In this document: positions 9,336 to 19,269 of the stretch, in pieces
Layout of the letters: each line of letters starts with the position of its first letter
Numbering within the stretch: the first letter of the stretch is position 1
Assembly (NCBI GenBank): GCA_004551485.1
Contig: SBLD01000006.1
Location: 61,808-125,807 of the forward strand
DNA from: Billgrantia azerbaijanica
GTDB taxonomy: Bacteria > Pseudomonadota > Gammaproteobacteria > Pseudomonadales > Halomonadaceae
Length of the DNA: 64,000 nucleotides
Direction: 5' to 3'
Notes under the pieces: generated by a model
What the model saw: the letters and a program-made list of their open reading frames with translations, nothing else
The model's database searches: none
What the model was told of the DNA's origin: nothing
Made by a program: the position numbers and the translations under genes

Positions 9336-9389
9336 TCGTTAGGATAACCAGAAGCGGTGATCGATAGCCGTTTCGGAACAAGGTGTGGC

Positions 9390-11042
9390 ATGTTCAAACT
9401 GTCGACGATGCAGAAGTTATGGGGATCCTTCGCCTTCATCTGGCTGGCGATGATCCTGCTGGTGGCGTGGGGCACCTGGGAGAACCGCCAGATCATGGTG
9501 GAGGAGCGTCGAGCCGCGTTGACCGACTACACCGACATGGCGATGAACGCCATCGAGGGGTATGCCCAGCGTGTGGCGGCCGGCGAGCTCGACGAAGCGG
9601 AAGCCAAGAAGCAGGTGGCGGAGGTCATCAGCAACATGACCTACGATGAAGGGCGCGGCTACATCTATGTCTTCAACGAGGACTACGAGCTGCTTGCCCA
9701 CCCGCGCCTGCCGGTGGGCACCAATCTGGCCGACTTCCAGAACGACGAGGGACGTTACCTGTTCCGTGAGTTCGTCGATTCGGTTCGCAACGACGACGGT
9801 TTCGTCAGCTATCTCTGGGCCCATGCGGATGACGACGACGAACTCGTCACCAAGACCTCTTTCCACCAGTCCCATGCCGACTGGGGGTGGATCGTCGGCA
9901 CCGGCGTCTACGTCAACGACATCAATGCCGCCTTCTTCTCCAAGTTGATCTGGAGCCTGGTGCGCCTGGTGGCCATCGGCCTGCCGCTGACGCTGCTGAT
10001 CGGCACGGTGTTCCGTGACATTTCCCGCCGCCTGGGGGGCGAGCCGCGCGATGCCGCGGCGTTCGTTGGCCACATCGCCGACGGCGACCTGACGTCGGAG
10101 GTGGCGCTGCGCCGGGGTGACGACAGCAGCCTGCTCTACCACATCAACCGCATGCGCGATTCGCTCGCCCACACCATCGGTGAGATCAACCGCCGCAGCG
10201 CGGAGGTCGACCACGAGGTGGAGAGCATCGTTGCGGTGAACGACGAGCTGGCGACCCGCACCGAGCAGCAGGCGGCCTCGCTCGAGGAGACGGCCTCGAG
10301 CATGGAGCAGCTCACCCAGACGGTGCGCCAGAATGCCGAGCATGCCGATCAGGCGCGCACGCTTGCCGGTAACACCGAGCAGAGCGCCAAGCGCGGCAGC
10401 GAGGCGATGGAGAACGTCGTTGCCGCGATGTCGAACATCAACGACAGCGCCGTGCAGATGACCAGCATCGTCGACACCATCGAGTCGATCGCCTTCCAGA
10501 CCAACATCCTGGCGCTCAACGCCTCGGTCGAGGCGGCGCGTGCCGGCGAGCATGGCCGCGGTTTCGCCGTGGTGGCCGAGGAAGTCCGCAAGCTGGCGAG
10601 CCGCAGTGCCGAGGCCGCCCAGGAGATCAAGGCGCTGATCGAGCAGTCCGACAGCCAGGTCACCAACGGCAGCCAGCTGGTACGCGAGACCGGCGAGGTG
10701 ATCCAGGCCATGGTGCGCGACATCACCCAGCTCAGCACCCTGGTCGCCGAGATCTCTTCCGCCTCGGTGGAGCAGAGCAGCGGGATCGAGCAGGTCAACC
10801 TGGCGGTCACCCAGATGGACCAGATGACCCAGCAGAACGCCAGCCTGGTGCAGAGCAGTAATACGGCAACCCAGCGCCTGCGCGAGCAGAGTCGGAGCCT
10901 GACCCAGCAGGTGGCGCACTTCCGCGTCGCTGGAGGGTCTCGCGTGCCGCAGGACCCACGACCGCCGCGTCTCACGGCACCCTCCCCGAGCGGCGCAGCA
11001 GAGGACGCCTGGGGCGAGCGCCACGAGCTGGCAGAGGCCTGA
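9390..11042 (+). CDS. Methyl-accepting chemotaxis protein with a Cache-type sensor
   Basis: Transmembrane chemoreceptor, 550 residues. TM1 lies near residues 9-27, followed by a periplasmic domain (about 28-190) that looks like a single Cache domain ([25 protein letters not shown] and [12 protein letters not shown] are typical of the sCache_2 family, which often binds small carboxylates). TM2 (about 192-213), a HAMP-like region and the cytoplasmic signalling hairpin follow, with the tip [19 protein letters not shown]. The C-terminus ends HELAEA, so unlike the other three receptors here it lacks a CheR-docking WxxF end. ATG at 9390 chosen because AAGGTG precedes it; an in-frame GTG at 9357 is possible. 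Confidence 0.92.
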   Translation: MFKLSTMQKLWGSFAFIWLAMILLVAWGTWENRQIMVEERRAALTDYTDMAMNAIEGYAQRVAAGELDEAEAKKQVAEVISNMTYDEGRGYIYVFNEDYELLAHPRLPVGTNLADFQNDEGRYLFREFVDSVRNDDGFVSYLWAHADDDDELVTKTSFHQSHADWGWIVGTGVYVNDINAAFFSKLIWSLVRLVAIGLPLTLLIGTVFRDISRRLGGEPRDAAAFVGHIADGDLTSEVALRRGDDSSLLYHINRMRDSLAHTIGEINRRSAEVDHEVESIVAVNDELATRTEQQAASLEETASSMEQLTQTVRQNAEHADQARTLAGNTEQSAKRGSEAMENVVAAMSNINDSAVQMTSIVDTIESIAFQTNILALNASVEAARAGEHGRGFAVVAEEVRKLASRSAEAAQEIKALIEQSDSQVTNGSQLVRETGEVIQAMVRDITQLSTLVAEISSASVEQSSGIEQVNLAVTQMDQMTQQNASLVQSSNTATQRLREQSRSLTQQVAHFRVAGGSRVPQDPRPPRLTAPSPSGAAEDAWGERHELAEA

Positions 11043-11128
11043 TAGCCGTGGACGAGCCGGCCGGCACGCCGGCCGGTTACCCAATGACAACCAGCAGGCT
11101 GCGTGCCTGTCGATCATGAGGGACTGAC

Positions 11129-12526
11129 GTGAAGCTTCTCGACAACATGACCGTTCGGGTCAGCTGGAGCCTGGTGCTGGTGTTCTTTGCCGGCATGATC
11201 GCACTGCTCAGCGGTCTGGGGCTCTATGCCTTGCACATCGGCACCTCGGCCGTTGCGGAGATTGCCCCGCAGGCCGGTGAGACTGGCCTGGCGTTATCAC
11301 AATCCTACGAGGCCATCGCCGGTTGGATGCGCCTGGGCATCATCGCCATCCTGATGGGTTCTGCGCTGGTGATGGCGGTCGTCATGTGGGGCATTACGGT
11401 CAACGTGCTCAAGCCATTGGCGCGACTGGTCGGCTATTTCGAAGGCCTCGCCCAGGGGGATCTCTCCCAGCCCGTGGAGAGCCGCGGCAACAACGAGATC
11501 GGCCGCCTCTTCAACTCGCTGGCGCACATGCAGGAAGGGCTCTCTGCCACGGTGGGGACCGTGCGTCGCAGCAGCGAAGGCATCTATCACGGCTCCCAGG
11601 ACATCGCCCAGGGCAACAACGAGCTCTCCTCGCGCACCGAGCAGCAGGCTGCCTCGCTTGCGGAAACCGCCTCCAGCATGGAGGAGCTGGCATCGACCGT
11701 GGAGCACAACGCCGACAATGCCCGCCAGGCGAGCCAGCTGGCGGCCGAGGCGTCGCGCACGGCCGAGCAGGGCGGCACGGTGGTGGGCGAGGTGGTTTCC
11801 ACCATGCACGAGATCAATGCGAGCTCGCACAAGATGTCGGACATCATCGAGGTGATCGACAACATCGCCTTCCAGACCAACATCCTGGCGCTCAACGCCT
11901 CGGTCGAGGCGGCGCGCGCCGGCGAGCACGGGCGCGGCTTCGCCGTGGTCGCCCAGGAAGTGCGCAGCCTGGCCGGGCGCAGCGCCGACGCCGCCGGCGA
12001 GATCCGCCAGCTCATCGAGGCGTCGCTGAAGCGGGTGGATGTCGGCACCCAGCGTGTCGATCAGGCGGGCAAGACCATGTCCGAGATCGTGGCGGCCGTG
12101 CAGCGCGTCAGCGACATCATGGACGAGATTGCCTCCGCCTCCCAGGAGCAGAGCAGCGGCATCGGTCAGGTCAACCAGGCCGTGACCCAGATGGACCAGG
12201 TCACCCAGCAGAACGCGGCGTTGGTGCAGCAGGCCGCCACGGCGGCCACCCAGCTCGAGGCCGAGGCCGCTCGCCTGCGCGAGGCGGTGCTGCGCTTCCG
12301 GCTGGCCGGCGAGGGGGGGCGCGCCGGTCACGCGACCAAAGGCACGACTACCAGGGCGTCGAACTCGGGCGCTCGCGATGCCTCGCCGCCCGCTGTCGTC
12401 GACCCGACCCCGGCCGCCAAGCGGCAGGGTGGTTCGCCGAAAGGCCAGGTGACGCCGGCCTTGCCGCCGGCGCGGCGCAACAACCATCAAACGCAGGAAG
12501 AAGAGGAGGAGTGGACGTCGTTCTAG
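11129..12526 (+). CDS. Methyl-accepting chemotaxis protein with minimal periplasmic loop
   Basis: 465-residue receptor. TM1 is near residues 10-34 and TM2 near 67-93, leaving only about 32 residues outside, too few for a normal ligand-binding domain. HAMP (about 94-146) and a complete methylation and signalling hairpin ([28 protein letters not shown]) follow. The C-terminus is a Pro/Gln-rich linker ending EEWTSF, a WxxF pentapeptide of the type that tethers CheR and CheB. GTG start at 11129 with GAGGGA upstream. It lies 86 bp after the previous receptor and looks like a duplicated receptor that lost its sensor. Confidence 0.93.
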   Translation: MKLLDNMTVRVSWSLVLVFFAGMIALLSGLGLYALHIGTSAVAEIAPQAGETGLALSQSYEAIAGWMRLGIIAILMGSALVMAVVMWGITVNVLKPLARLVGYFEGLAQGDLSQPVESRGNNEIGRLFNSLAHMQEGLSATVGTVRRSSEGIYHGSQDIAQGNNELSSRTEQQAASLAETASSMEELASTVEHNADNARQASQLAAEASRTAEQGGTVVGEVVSTMHEINASSHKMSDIIEVIDNIAFQTNILALNASVEAARAGEHGRGFAVVAQEVRSLAGRSADAAGEIRQLIEASLKRVDVGTQRVDQAGKTMSEIVAAVQRVSDIMDEIASASQEQSSGIGQVNQAVTQMDQVTQQNAALVQQAATAATQLEAEAARLREAVLRFRLAGEGGRAGHATKGTTTRASNSGARDASPPAVVDPTPAAKRQGGSPKGQVTPALPPARRNNHQTQEEEEEWTSF

Positions 12527-12652
12527 CGGTAGAGGATTCACACACCACTGCAATCTCACAACAACGATAATCACTGGCTCCCGCTGCGGCGATACGCAGG
12601 ACCCCCGTGGCCATGCCGGCGAGGAGCCGGGGTCAAAGAACAGGAAGGCTCT

Positions 12653-14845
12653 ATGCGCAACAATCAGCCCGTTACGCAGGGCGAATACCATCTCCATGAC
12701 GACGACCTGCTGGTCTCGCGGACGGACCTCGAGGGGCGGATCACCTACGCCAACAGCGATTTCATCAGGGTCAGCGGCTTCGACTGGGACGAGCTGGTGG
12801 GTTCTCCCCACAACCTCGTGCGCCATCCCGACATGCCCCCCGAAGTGTTCGAGGATCTCTGGGCGACCCTCCAAGGCGGCGAGAGCTGGCAAGGGGTGCT
12901 GAAGAATCGCTGCAAGAACGGCGATTTCTACTGGGTCCAGTCCACGGTGACGCCGATCCTGGAGGAGGGCGAGTGTCTGGGTTACACCTCGGTCCGCGTC
13001 AAGGCCGACCCCGCGGCCGTGGAGCGCGCCGAGAGGCAGTATGCGCGCCTGCGCAACGGCAAGGGGCACGGCCTCACCGTGCGTGGCGGCCGCGTCACGC
13101 GTCGTGGCCTGGCCGGCTGGTGGACGCGTCTCAACCTGGGCACCATACGCGCCAAGCTGGTGATGATGACGCTGGTGCCGCTGCTGTTGCTCGCCATCAG
13201 CAGCGGTGTCGGGCTCTACGGCGTCAAGGTTTCCGGAGAGCGCGTCAACGCGCTCAACCGTGACGGGTTGCAGGACGTCATCCGCCTGCAGCAGATCGAT
13301 CAACTGGTCTCGGAAGGTCACCGGCGGGTGGGGAGCCAGGATCGCATGGCCATCCTCTCGGCGCGAACGGAGCACGCCGAAGCGCTCGATGAGAGCATCG
13401 AGCGACTGCGTGAACTCTGGCGTGACTACCGTGCGCGTGATGTCAATGCCACTCCGCTGGCCGATACCTTCGACGCGGCGCTCAGCGCCTATCTCGAGGG
13501 GGGGCTCGCGAGCATGCGCGATGCGCTTGCCTCGGAGGACTCCCTCGATACCTTCACGGCACTCAACAACGACGTGGGCCCGCTGCGCGAACAGGGGGTC
13601 GAACTGTCCGGCATCGTCAACCAACTGATCGAGCAGAAGCGCCAGGCGGCGCTCGACATGTCGGCAGCCGCCGAGCAGGGGCAGCGCCAGATGCTGATCG
13701 GCCAGGCCGCCTTCCTGGCGCTCGGGCTGATCGTGCTGATCGCCCTCGGCGCCTGGATCATGGCCGCCATCAACCGGCCGCTGCGCCGCGCGGTGGATGT
13801 GGCGCTGCAGATCGCCGCCGGCAACCTGGCCATTGCCGTGCCGCAGAGGAAACACGATGAGGTGGGGCGCCTCCTGGACGCCCTGGGCATCATGCGCCGC
13901 AGCCTCTACAACACCACGCTCAGCGTGAAGCGTGGGGTGGACGTGGTGATGCCGGCGAGCCAGACGATCGCCACGGGGAACGAGGCCCTCGCCTCGCGCA
14001 CCGAGCAGCAGGCGGCCTCGCTGCAGCAGACGGCCTCCAGCATGGAAGAGATGACCACCACCGTGCAGCAGAACAGCGACAACGCCCGCCAGGCCAGTAC
14101 CCTGGCCACCGACAACGCCAGTCGCATGCGCGACACCGGCGAGCTGATGCACGGCGTCGTCAAGAGCATGGAGCGGATCACCGCCAGCTCGCAGAAGATG
14201 AAGGACATCATCAACGTCATCGACGGCATTGCCTTCCAGACCAACATCCTGGCGCTCAACGCCTCGGTGGAGGCGGCGCGCGCCGGTGAGCAGGGCCGGG
14301 GCTTTGCCGTGGTCGCCGGCGAGGTGCGCAGCCTGGCCGGGCGCAGCGCGGATGCCGCCAAGGAGATCCGCGAGCTGATCGACGGGACCAATACCGAGAT
14401 CGAGGGCGGCGCGACCCGGGTCCAGCAGGCGGAAAGCGCCATGGCCGAGGTGGTCGAGACCTCGAACCGCGTCAACGACATCATCGGTGAGATCACCGCC
14501 GCCTCGACGGAGCAGAGCAACGGCATCGGCCAGATCAACCAGGCGATCACCGAGCTCGATCAGGTGACCCAGCAGAACGCCGCCCGGGTCCAGGAGAGCG
14601 CCCGCTCGGCCGGTGAGCTGCAGACCCAGGTGGCGAGCCTGGCGCGTGACATGCAGGTCTACCGCATGCGCGGGCTGGGGCCGGAGCGGGTCACCTCGCC
14701 GTCGCGGGAGGCGCCGCGCGAGTCTGCCGGCGGCTCCCGTGGCAACAGGGGGCGCCGGGTGCAGGGCGACCCTCTGCCCGAGAAGCGCCAACCGGGCCCG
14801 GCTCGTGCGGACAGGGCCGCTGAAGAGGAGTGGGAGACGTTTTGA
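12653..14845 (+). CDS. Aer-type PAS receptor that also carries a periplasmic domain
   Basis: 730-residue receptor. The N-terminal PAS domain (about 15-125) is very close to E. coli Aer, including PHNLVRHPDMPPE and KNGDFYWV, the region that binds FAD in Aer, suggesting redox or energy taxis. Unlike Aer it then has TM1 (about 168-190), a helical periplasmic domain of about 155 residues, TM2 (about 347-370), HAMP and a full signalling hairpin with [20 protein letters not shown]. It ends EEEWETF, a canonical CheR-docking pentapeptide (compare NWETF of Tar). ATG at 12653. The stop overlaps the probable start of cheR. Confidence 0.93.
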   Translation: MRNNQPVTQGEYHLHDDDLLVSRTDLEGRITYANSDFIRVSGFDWDELVGSPHNLVRHPDMPPEVFEDLWATLQGGESWQGVLKNRCKNGDFYWVQSTVTPILEEGECLGYTSVRVKADPAAVERAERQYARLRNGKGHGLTVRGGRVTRRGLAGWWTRLNLGTIRAKLVMMTLVPLLLLAISSGVGLYGVKVSGERVNALNRDGLQDVIRLQQIDQLVSEGHRRVGSQDRMAILSARTEHAEALDESIERLRELWRDYRARDVNATPLADTFDAALSAYLEGGLASMRDALASEDSLDTFTALNNDVGPLREQGVELSGIVNQLIEQKRQAALDMSAAAEQGQRQMLIGQAAFLALGLIVLIALGAWIMAAINRPLRRAVDVALQIAAGNLAIAVPQRKHDEVGRLLDALGIMRRSLYNTTLSVKRGVDVVMPASQTIATGNEALASRTEQQAASLQQTASSMEEMTTTVQQNSDNARQASTLATDNASRMRDTGELMHGVVKSMERITASSQKMKDIINVIDGIAFQTNILALNASVEAARAGEQGRGFAVVAGEVRSLAGRSADAAKEIRELIDGTNTEIEGGATRVQQAESAMAEVVETSNRVNDIIGEITAASTEQSNGIGQINQAITELDQVTQQNAARVQESARSAGELQTQVASLARDMQVYRMRGLGPERVTSPSREAPRESAGGSRGNRGRRVQGDPLPEKRQPGPARADRAAEEEWETF

Positions 14846-15735
14846 CAGCGCCAGTGGAGGGCCCCGCTTCCGAAGCGGGCCAGTGGTCAGGGGGAGGCCA
14901 GCTGGAGCGTGACCTCGTCCTGACCGACGCGGACTTCACGAAGATCCGTCAGCTGATCTACCAGCGGGCGGGTATCGTGCTGGCCGAACACAAGCGCGAG
15001 ATGGTCTACAGCCGGCTGGCCAAGCGGTTGCGCCATCACGGCATGACGCGCTTCAGCGACTACCTGGCACGCCTCGAGAGCCATCCCGAGGCGCGGGAGT
15101 GGGAGTCGTTCACCAATGCGCTGACGACGAACCTCACGGCGTTCTTTCGCGAGGCCCACCACTTCCCGCTGCTGGCGGCCCATGTCAGGGAGCGTCGCGA
15201 GCCGGTACGGGTGTGGAGTGCGGCGGCCTCCACCGGCGAGGAGCCCTATTCCATCGCCATGACCCTGATGGAAACCCTGGGCCCGCGTGCCAGCGAGGCC
15301 CGGGTGCTGGCCACCGACATCGACACCGAGGCGCTGGAGCGCGCCCGGGCCGGGATCTACCCCATCGAGCAGGTCCACAAGCTCGAGGAGAGCCGCGTCA
15401 AGCGCTTCTTCCAGCGCGGCCGCGGCCGACACGAAGGGCTGGCACGGCTGCGGCCGGAGGTCGCCGCCCTGGTGGAGTTCCAGTCGCTCAATCTGCTGGC
15501 GCCACGCTGGGCGCCGGTGAAGGGGCCCTTCGATGCCATCTTCTGTCGCAACATCATGATCTATTTCGACAAGCAGACGCAGGCGCGGATCCTCGAGCGC
15601 TTCGCGCCGCTGCTCAAACCCGATGGCCTGCTGTTTGCCGGCCATTCGGAGAATTTTTCCTACATCACCGATGTGTTTCGACTGCGCGGCCAGACTGTCT
15701 ACACACGGGCCGATCGTCCTATCCAGGGTGTTTGA
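14842..15735 (+). CDS. cheR: Chemotaxis receptor methyltransferase CheR
   Basis: CheR transfers methyl groups from S-adenosylmethionine to receptor glutamates. The product is about 297 residues. It has the N-terminal helical domain (DFTKIRQLIYQRAGIVLAEHK), the SAM-binding domain with VWSAAASTGEEPYSIAM, TDIDTEALERARAGIY and FDAIFCRNIMIYFD, and a C-terminal GHSENF. These segments are nearly identical in type to E. coli CheR. The start is uncertain: TTG 14842 (TTGA overlap with the receptor stop, GGGAG five bases upstream) is preferred, and GTG 14830 is also in frame. The receptors upstream end in WxxF peptides that this enzyme's beta-subdomain could bind. Confidence 0.94.
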   Translation: MTAPVEGPASEAGQWSGGGQLERDLVLTDADFTKIRQLIYQRAGIVLAEHKREMVYSRLAKRLRHHGMTRFSDYLARLESHPEAREWESFTNALTTNLTAFFREAHHFPLLAAHVRERREPVRVWSAAASTGEEPYSIAMTLMETLGPRASEARVLATDIDTEALERARAGIYPIEQVHKLEESRVKRFFQRGRGRHEGLARLRPEVAALVEFQSLNLLAPRWAPVKGPFDAIFCRNIMIYFDKQTQARILERFAPLLKPDGLLFAGHSENFSYITDVFRLRGQTVYTRADRPIQGV

Positions 15736-15774
15736 CGCCGGGTGGGCGAGCGCGGCCGGTTTCCGTACGAAGCC

Positions 15775-15801
15775 TAAAGTTATCGGCGGTCTCGCCGATA
15801 G
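15775..15801 (+). promoter_or_regulatory. Internal sigma-28 promoter before cheB
   Basis: TAAAGTTA at 15775-15782, an 11-base spacer and GCCGATAG at 15794-15801 match the FliA consensus at correct spacing. It lies in the cheR-cheB gap, so cheB, the fourth receptor, cheY and cheZ may be transcribed separately from cheA. The -10 GCCGATA and the preceding TATCGGC form an inverted repeat, which could also be a coincidence of the -10 motif. Confidence 0.82.
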
Positions 15802-15851
15802 AAATCAACAATGGGTAATCGCTGCAGGCCGCCGACGGCGGCCTGAATGAC

Positions 15852-15867
15852 AAGGAGGCTTGCCTTG
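15852..15867 (+). promoter_or_regulatory. Strong ribosome site that sets a TTG start for cheB
   Basis: AAGGAGG at 15852-15858 is followed by six bases and TTG at 15865. An in-frame ATG lies at 15847, but it is upstream of this near-perfect Shine-Dalgarno sequence. The TTG start also gives a product that begins [13 protein letters not shown], aligned with the E. coli CheB start. Confidence 0.75.
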
Positions 15868-16926
15868 GGAGCGGACAGGATCAAGGTGCTGTGCGTCGAT
15901 GATTCGGCGCTGATACGCGACTTGCTCAGCGGAATCATCAACGAGCAGCCGGACATGGAAGTGGTGGCCGTGGCACCGGATCCGCTGGTTGCACGTGATC
16001 TGATCAAGCGTCACAACCCCGACGTGCTGACGCTGGACGTGGAAATGCCGCGCATGGACGGCCTCGATTTTCTCGAACGGCTGATGCGCCTGCGTCCCAT
16101 GCCGGTGCTGATGGTGTCGTCGCTGACCCAGGCCGGCTCGGAAGTCACCCTGCGCGCCCTGGAACTGGGGGCGCTGGACTTCGTCGCCAAGCCGTCGCTG
16201 GGCATCCGCAGCGGCATGATGGAGTACGCCAACGACATCGCCGAGAAGATCCGTGCCGCTGCCAAGTCGCGCCCGCGGCAGGCAAGGAAACAGGCGACGC
16301 CGGCTCCCCGCCGTCTCGCGGCACCGCTCAGCACCAGTGAGAAACTCATCATCATCGGTGCATCGACCGGCGGTACCGAGGCGATTCGCGCCGTGCTGGA
16401 GCCGCTGCCGGCCAATAGCCCGGCGATCCTGATCACACAGCACATGCCCGGGGGCTTCACGCGCTCCTTCGCCGAGCGCCTCGACCGCCTGTGCAGCATC
16501 ACCGTCAAGGAGGCAACCGACGGCGAACGGGTGCTGCCCGGGCATGCCTACATCGCCCCGGGCGATCACCATCTCAAGCTTGCGCGCAGCGGCGCCAACT
16601 ACGTCGCTCGCCTGGACGACGGCCCGCCCGTCAACCGGCATCGTCCGTCGGTGGACGTGCTCTTCCATTCGGCGGCGTCCCTGGCCGGCCGCAACGCCAT
16701 TGGCGTGCTGCTCACCGGCATGGGCAAGGATGGTGCGGCAGGCCTGCTGGAGATGCGTCAGGCCGGCTCATCCACCATTGCCCAGGACGAGGCGAGCTGT
16801 GTGGTCTTCGGCATGCCGCGCGAGGCGATCGCCATGGGCGGCGCCCAGGAAGTGGTGGCCCTGGAGGACATTCCCGAACGTTTGATGGCGCTGGTGGCGG
16901 CTTCGGGCCGTGCCCAGCGCGTGTAA
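15865..16926 (+). CDS. cheB: Chemotaxis protein-glutamate methylesterase/deamidase CheB
   Basis: CheB removes receptor methyl groups when phosphorylated by CheA. The 353-residue product has an N-terminal receiver (acidic DD pair, phospho-acceptor Asp58 in [23 protein letters not shown]), a linker rich in Arg, Ala and Pro, and a C-terminal esterase. The catalytic triad is visible as Ser167 (GASTGGTEA), His193 (TQHMPGGF) and Asp289 (GMGKDGA). Start codon TTG is set by AAGGAGG. It is driven by its own sigma-28 promoter and follows cheR. Confidence 0.94.
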   Translation: MGADRIKVLCVDDSALIRDLLSGIINEQPDMEVVAVAPDPLVARDLIKRHNPDVLTLDVEMPRMDGLDFLERLMRLRPMPVLMVSSLTQAGSEVTLRALELGALDFVAKPSLGIRSGMMEYANDIAEKIRAAAKSRPRQARKQATPAPRRLAAPLSTSEKLIIIGASTGGTEAIRAVLEPLPANSPAILITQHMPGGFTRSFAERLDRLCSITVKEATDGERVLPGHAYIAPGDHHLKLARSGANYVARLDDGPPVNRHRPSVDVLFHSAASLAGRNAIGVLLTGMGKDGAAGLLEMRQAGSSTIAQDEASCVVFGMPREAIAMGGAQEVVALEDIPERLMALVAASGRAQRV

Positions 16927-17058
16927 GTTGGCAGCCAGGGAGGTGGCCTTTGCTGCGTTTTGGCTGGTGCCGGAAGGCAATGCGTGATGAGCGCATGGAA
17001 AAGCCAGCAGAGAAGCGCAACGCGACAGTGACCCCGGTCCGCTAGAGGAGCCGCCCCC

Positions 17059-18798
17059 ATGATCCGTTTACTACGCAATATCAGCATCCATGCCGCCATG
17101 ATCGCGGTGCTTGCTGTCTTCGTCGTTGCCATCGCCGCCGTTGCCGGGATGGGATTCATGTCAAGTCGCACGGCCAGCAATACCTTGACGACGCTCGAGC
17201 GGGTCAATGTGGTCCAGCTCAATGAGATCAATCGCGCCGACGCGCTGCTGATCGGTGCTCTCTACGATCTGGAAGTGGCGTCCAATCACTTGATGCTCGG
17301 GCGACGCAGCCAGGCCGACGAGCATCTGGCGCTGGCGCTCGGCCAGATCGACTTGGCTGAGCAGCGCTTCAACGAATTCAGCGCCGAGCCACGCAGTGGG
17401 CACACCGAGGAGTTGGGGGACCGTGTCGAGGTCACCATGGCTGCCGTGCTGGATCTGGCGCGTCAACAGCATCGGGTGCTCGAGGAGATGAGCACGACGA
17501 AATTCAACGACCTTCGCGAAGAGCTGGTCGAGCCGCTCGAGGCGATGGATGCTGCGCTGGCCGATTTCGTGCGCTACGCCGACGAGCACGGTCATGAGCT
17601 GATGACGGAGTACGAGGCGATGGCCGACCTCTTCGGCTGGCTCGAGGTGATCATCCTGGCCGTCGTCGGGCTGCTGGTGGCGCTGATCTACCTTGGGCTG
17701 CGCCGGATCGTCATCCGGCCGCTCAACCGCGCGGTGGAGAGTCTCGATGCCATCGCCAAGGCCGATCTCACCGTGACCATTCCCGACGGCGGTCGTAGCG
17801 AGGTGGGACGGCTGTTCCGCGCCATGCGCGGCATGCAGCAAAGCCTGGGGCGGATCGTCACCGATGTGCGCACGGGCAGCGAGTCGATCCACGTCGGCAT
17901 CAAGGAGATCGCCAGTGGCAACGCCGACCTCTCCACGCGCACCGAGCAGCAGGCCGCTTCGCTCGAGGAGACCGCCTCGAGCATGGAGGAACTGACCGCC
18001 ACGGTGCGCCAGAATGCCGACAATGCCCGCCAGGCCAGCGGCCTGGCACGGGAGGCATCGACCACCGCCGAGCGCGGCGGGGCGGTGGTCGAGCGGGTGG
18101 TGACCACCATGGATGGCATTTCCGAGAGTTCGCAGAAGATCAGCGACATCACCGGGATGATCGACTCTATTGCCTTCCAGACCAATATCCTGGCGCTCAA
18201 CGCCTCGGTGGAGGCTGCCCGGGCCGGCGAGCAGGGGCGCGGTTTCGCGGTGGTGGCCGGTGAGGTACGCAACCTGGCGAGCCGCAGCGCCACCGCGGCC
18301 AAGGAGATCAAGTCGCTGATCGACGACTCCGTGACGCAGGTTACGGATGGCTCGCAGCTGGTGCGCGAGGCGGGCGAGACCATGCAGGAAGTGGTCGAGG
18401 CGGTGCGTCGGGTGACCGACATCATGGACGAGATCTCGGCGGCATCGCAGGAGCAGAGCGACGGCATCGAGCAGGTCAGCCAGGCGGTGGGGCAGATGGA
18501 CCAGGTGACCCAGCAGAATGCCTCGCTGGTCCAGCAGGCCTCGGCCGCTGCCACCTCGCTGGAGGAGCAGGCCAACCGGCTCGAACGGGCGGTGGCCGTC
18601 TTTCGGCTGGTGGGCGACGCCCAACTGAGCGCGCCGGCGTCCGGGCGTGCCGGACGTCAGGCTGGGCGTGATCTGGCGGCAGCGACCGGCGTGCCGGCAC
18701 TGGCTGCCTCTCAGCAGGCGGCCCAGGTAGACCCCAAACCCAAGCCTCGTGCGGCGAAACCTGACGTCGCACTCGAAGAGGAATGGGAAGAGTTTTGA
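17059..18798 (+). CDS. Methyl-accepting chemotaxis protein with four-helix periplasmic sensor
   Basis: 579-residue receptor of Tar/Tsr layout. It has TM1 (about 13-33), a helical periplasmic domain of about 155 residues (four-helix-bundle type by pattern), TM2 (about 192-214), HAMP, and a methylation helix and signalling hairpin with [20 protein letters not shown]. The C-terminus ends EEEWEEF, a CheR/CheB-docking pentapeptide. Ligand unknown: the Arg residues that bind amino acids in Tar/Tsr cannot be assigned with confidence. It is placed between cheB and cheY, an unusual insertion compared with the E. coli tap-cheR-cheB-cheY order. Confidence 0.93.
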   Translation: MIRLLRNISIHAAMIAVLAVFVVAIAAVAGMGFMSSRTASNTLTTLERVNVVQLNEINRADALLIGALYDLEVASNHLMLGRRSQADEHLALALGQIDLAEQRFNEFSAEPRSGHTEELGDRVEVTMAAVLDLARQQHRVLEEMSTTKFNDLREELVEPLEAMDAALADFVRYADEHGHELMTEYEAMADLFGWLEVIILAVVGLLVALIYLGLRRIVIRPLNRAVESLDAIAKADLTVTIPDGGRSEVGRLFRAMRGMQQSLGRIVTDVRTGSESIHVGIKEIASGNADLSTRTEQQAASLEETASSMEELTATVRQNADNARQASGLAREASTTAERGGAVVERVVTTMDGISESSQKISDITGMIDSIAFQTNILALNASVEAARAGEQGRGFAVVAGEVRNLASRSATAAKEIKSLIDDSVTQVTDGSQLVREAGETMQEVVEAVRRVTDIMDEISAASQEQSDGIEQVSQAVGQMDQVTQQNASLVQQASAAATSLEEQANRLERAVAVFRLVGDAQLSAPASGRAGRQAGRDLAAATGVPALAASQQAAQVDPKPKPRAAKPDVALEEEWEEF

Positions 18799-18836
18799 AC
18801 ACAGCGTAATCAATCGAAAGGAACGAGGATTTCCCC

Positions 18837-19226
18837 ATGGCCGATAAAGACATGAGCTTTCTGGTGGTCGATGACTTCCCGACCATGCGCCGGATCGTTC
18901 GCAGCCTGTTGAAGGAGTTGGGGTATACCAACGTCGAGGAGGCCGAGGATGGCCAGGACGCCCTGACCAAGCTGCGTGGCGGCAGCTTCGAGTTCGTCGT
19001 ATCGGACTGGAACATGCCCAATCTCGACGGCCTGGAGATGCTCAAGCAGATCCGCGCCGACGATGCCCTGAAGGAGCTGCCGGTGCTGATGGTGACCGCC
19101 GAGGCGAAGAAGGAGAACATCATCGCGGCGGCACAGGCGGGGGCCAGCGGCTATGTGGTCAAGCCTTTCACGGCGGCGACTCTGGAAGAAAAACTCAACA
19201 AGATCTTCGAGAAGCTGGGCAAATAA
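18837..19226 (+). CDS. cheY: Chemotaxis response regulator CheY
   Basis: Phospho-CheY binds FliM/FliN and switches motor rotation. The 129-residue single receiver domain keeps the E. coli numbering: Asp12, Asp13, phospho-acceptor Asp57 ([10 protein letters not shown]), Thr87 (MVTAEA), Lys109 (VVKPFT). Start ATG at 18837. It sits 38 bp after the receptor and 43 bp before cheZ, giving a co-expressed kinase-target and phosphatase pair. Confidence 0.97.
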   Translation: MADKDMSFLVVDDFPTMRRIVRSLLKELGYTNVEEAEDGQDALTKLRGGSFEFVVSDWNMPNLDGLEMLKQIRADDALKELPVLMVTAEAKKENIIAAAQAGASGYVVKPFTAATLEEKLNKIFEKLGK

Positions 19227-19269
19227 TGTGACCGGCGGGCGCGACCCGCCGGTAGAGGAGAGACGTGAA

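Noticed and set aside
9314-9340. Sigma-28 promoter before the first receptor
   Set aside because: TCAAGTTT is a perfect -35, but the -10 position reads GCCTCGTT, matching only three of eight bases; the -35 match lies in a hairpin loop.
11058-11078. CCGGCCGG repeat after the first receptor gene as a terminator
   Set aside because: Self-complementary GC stretch with no T-run; the next receptor follows in the same direction and is likely co-transcribed.
11297-14791. Very long minus-strand open frame across two chemoreceptor genes
   Set aside because: It runs antisense to well-supported receptors, its product is His/Arg/Leu-rich without any domain, and long antisense frames are expected in DNA with this GC and codon bias.
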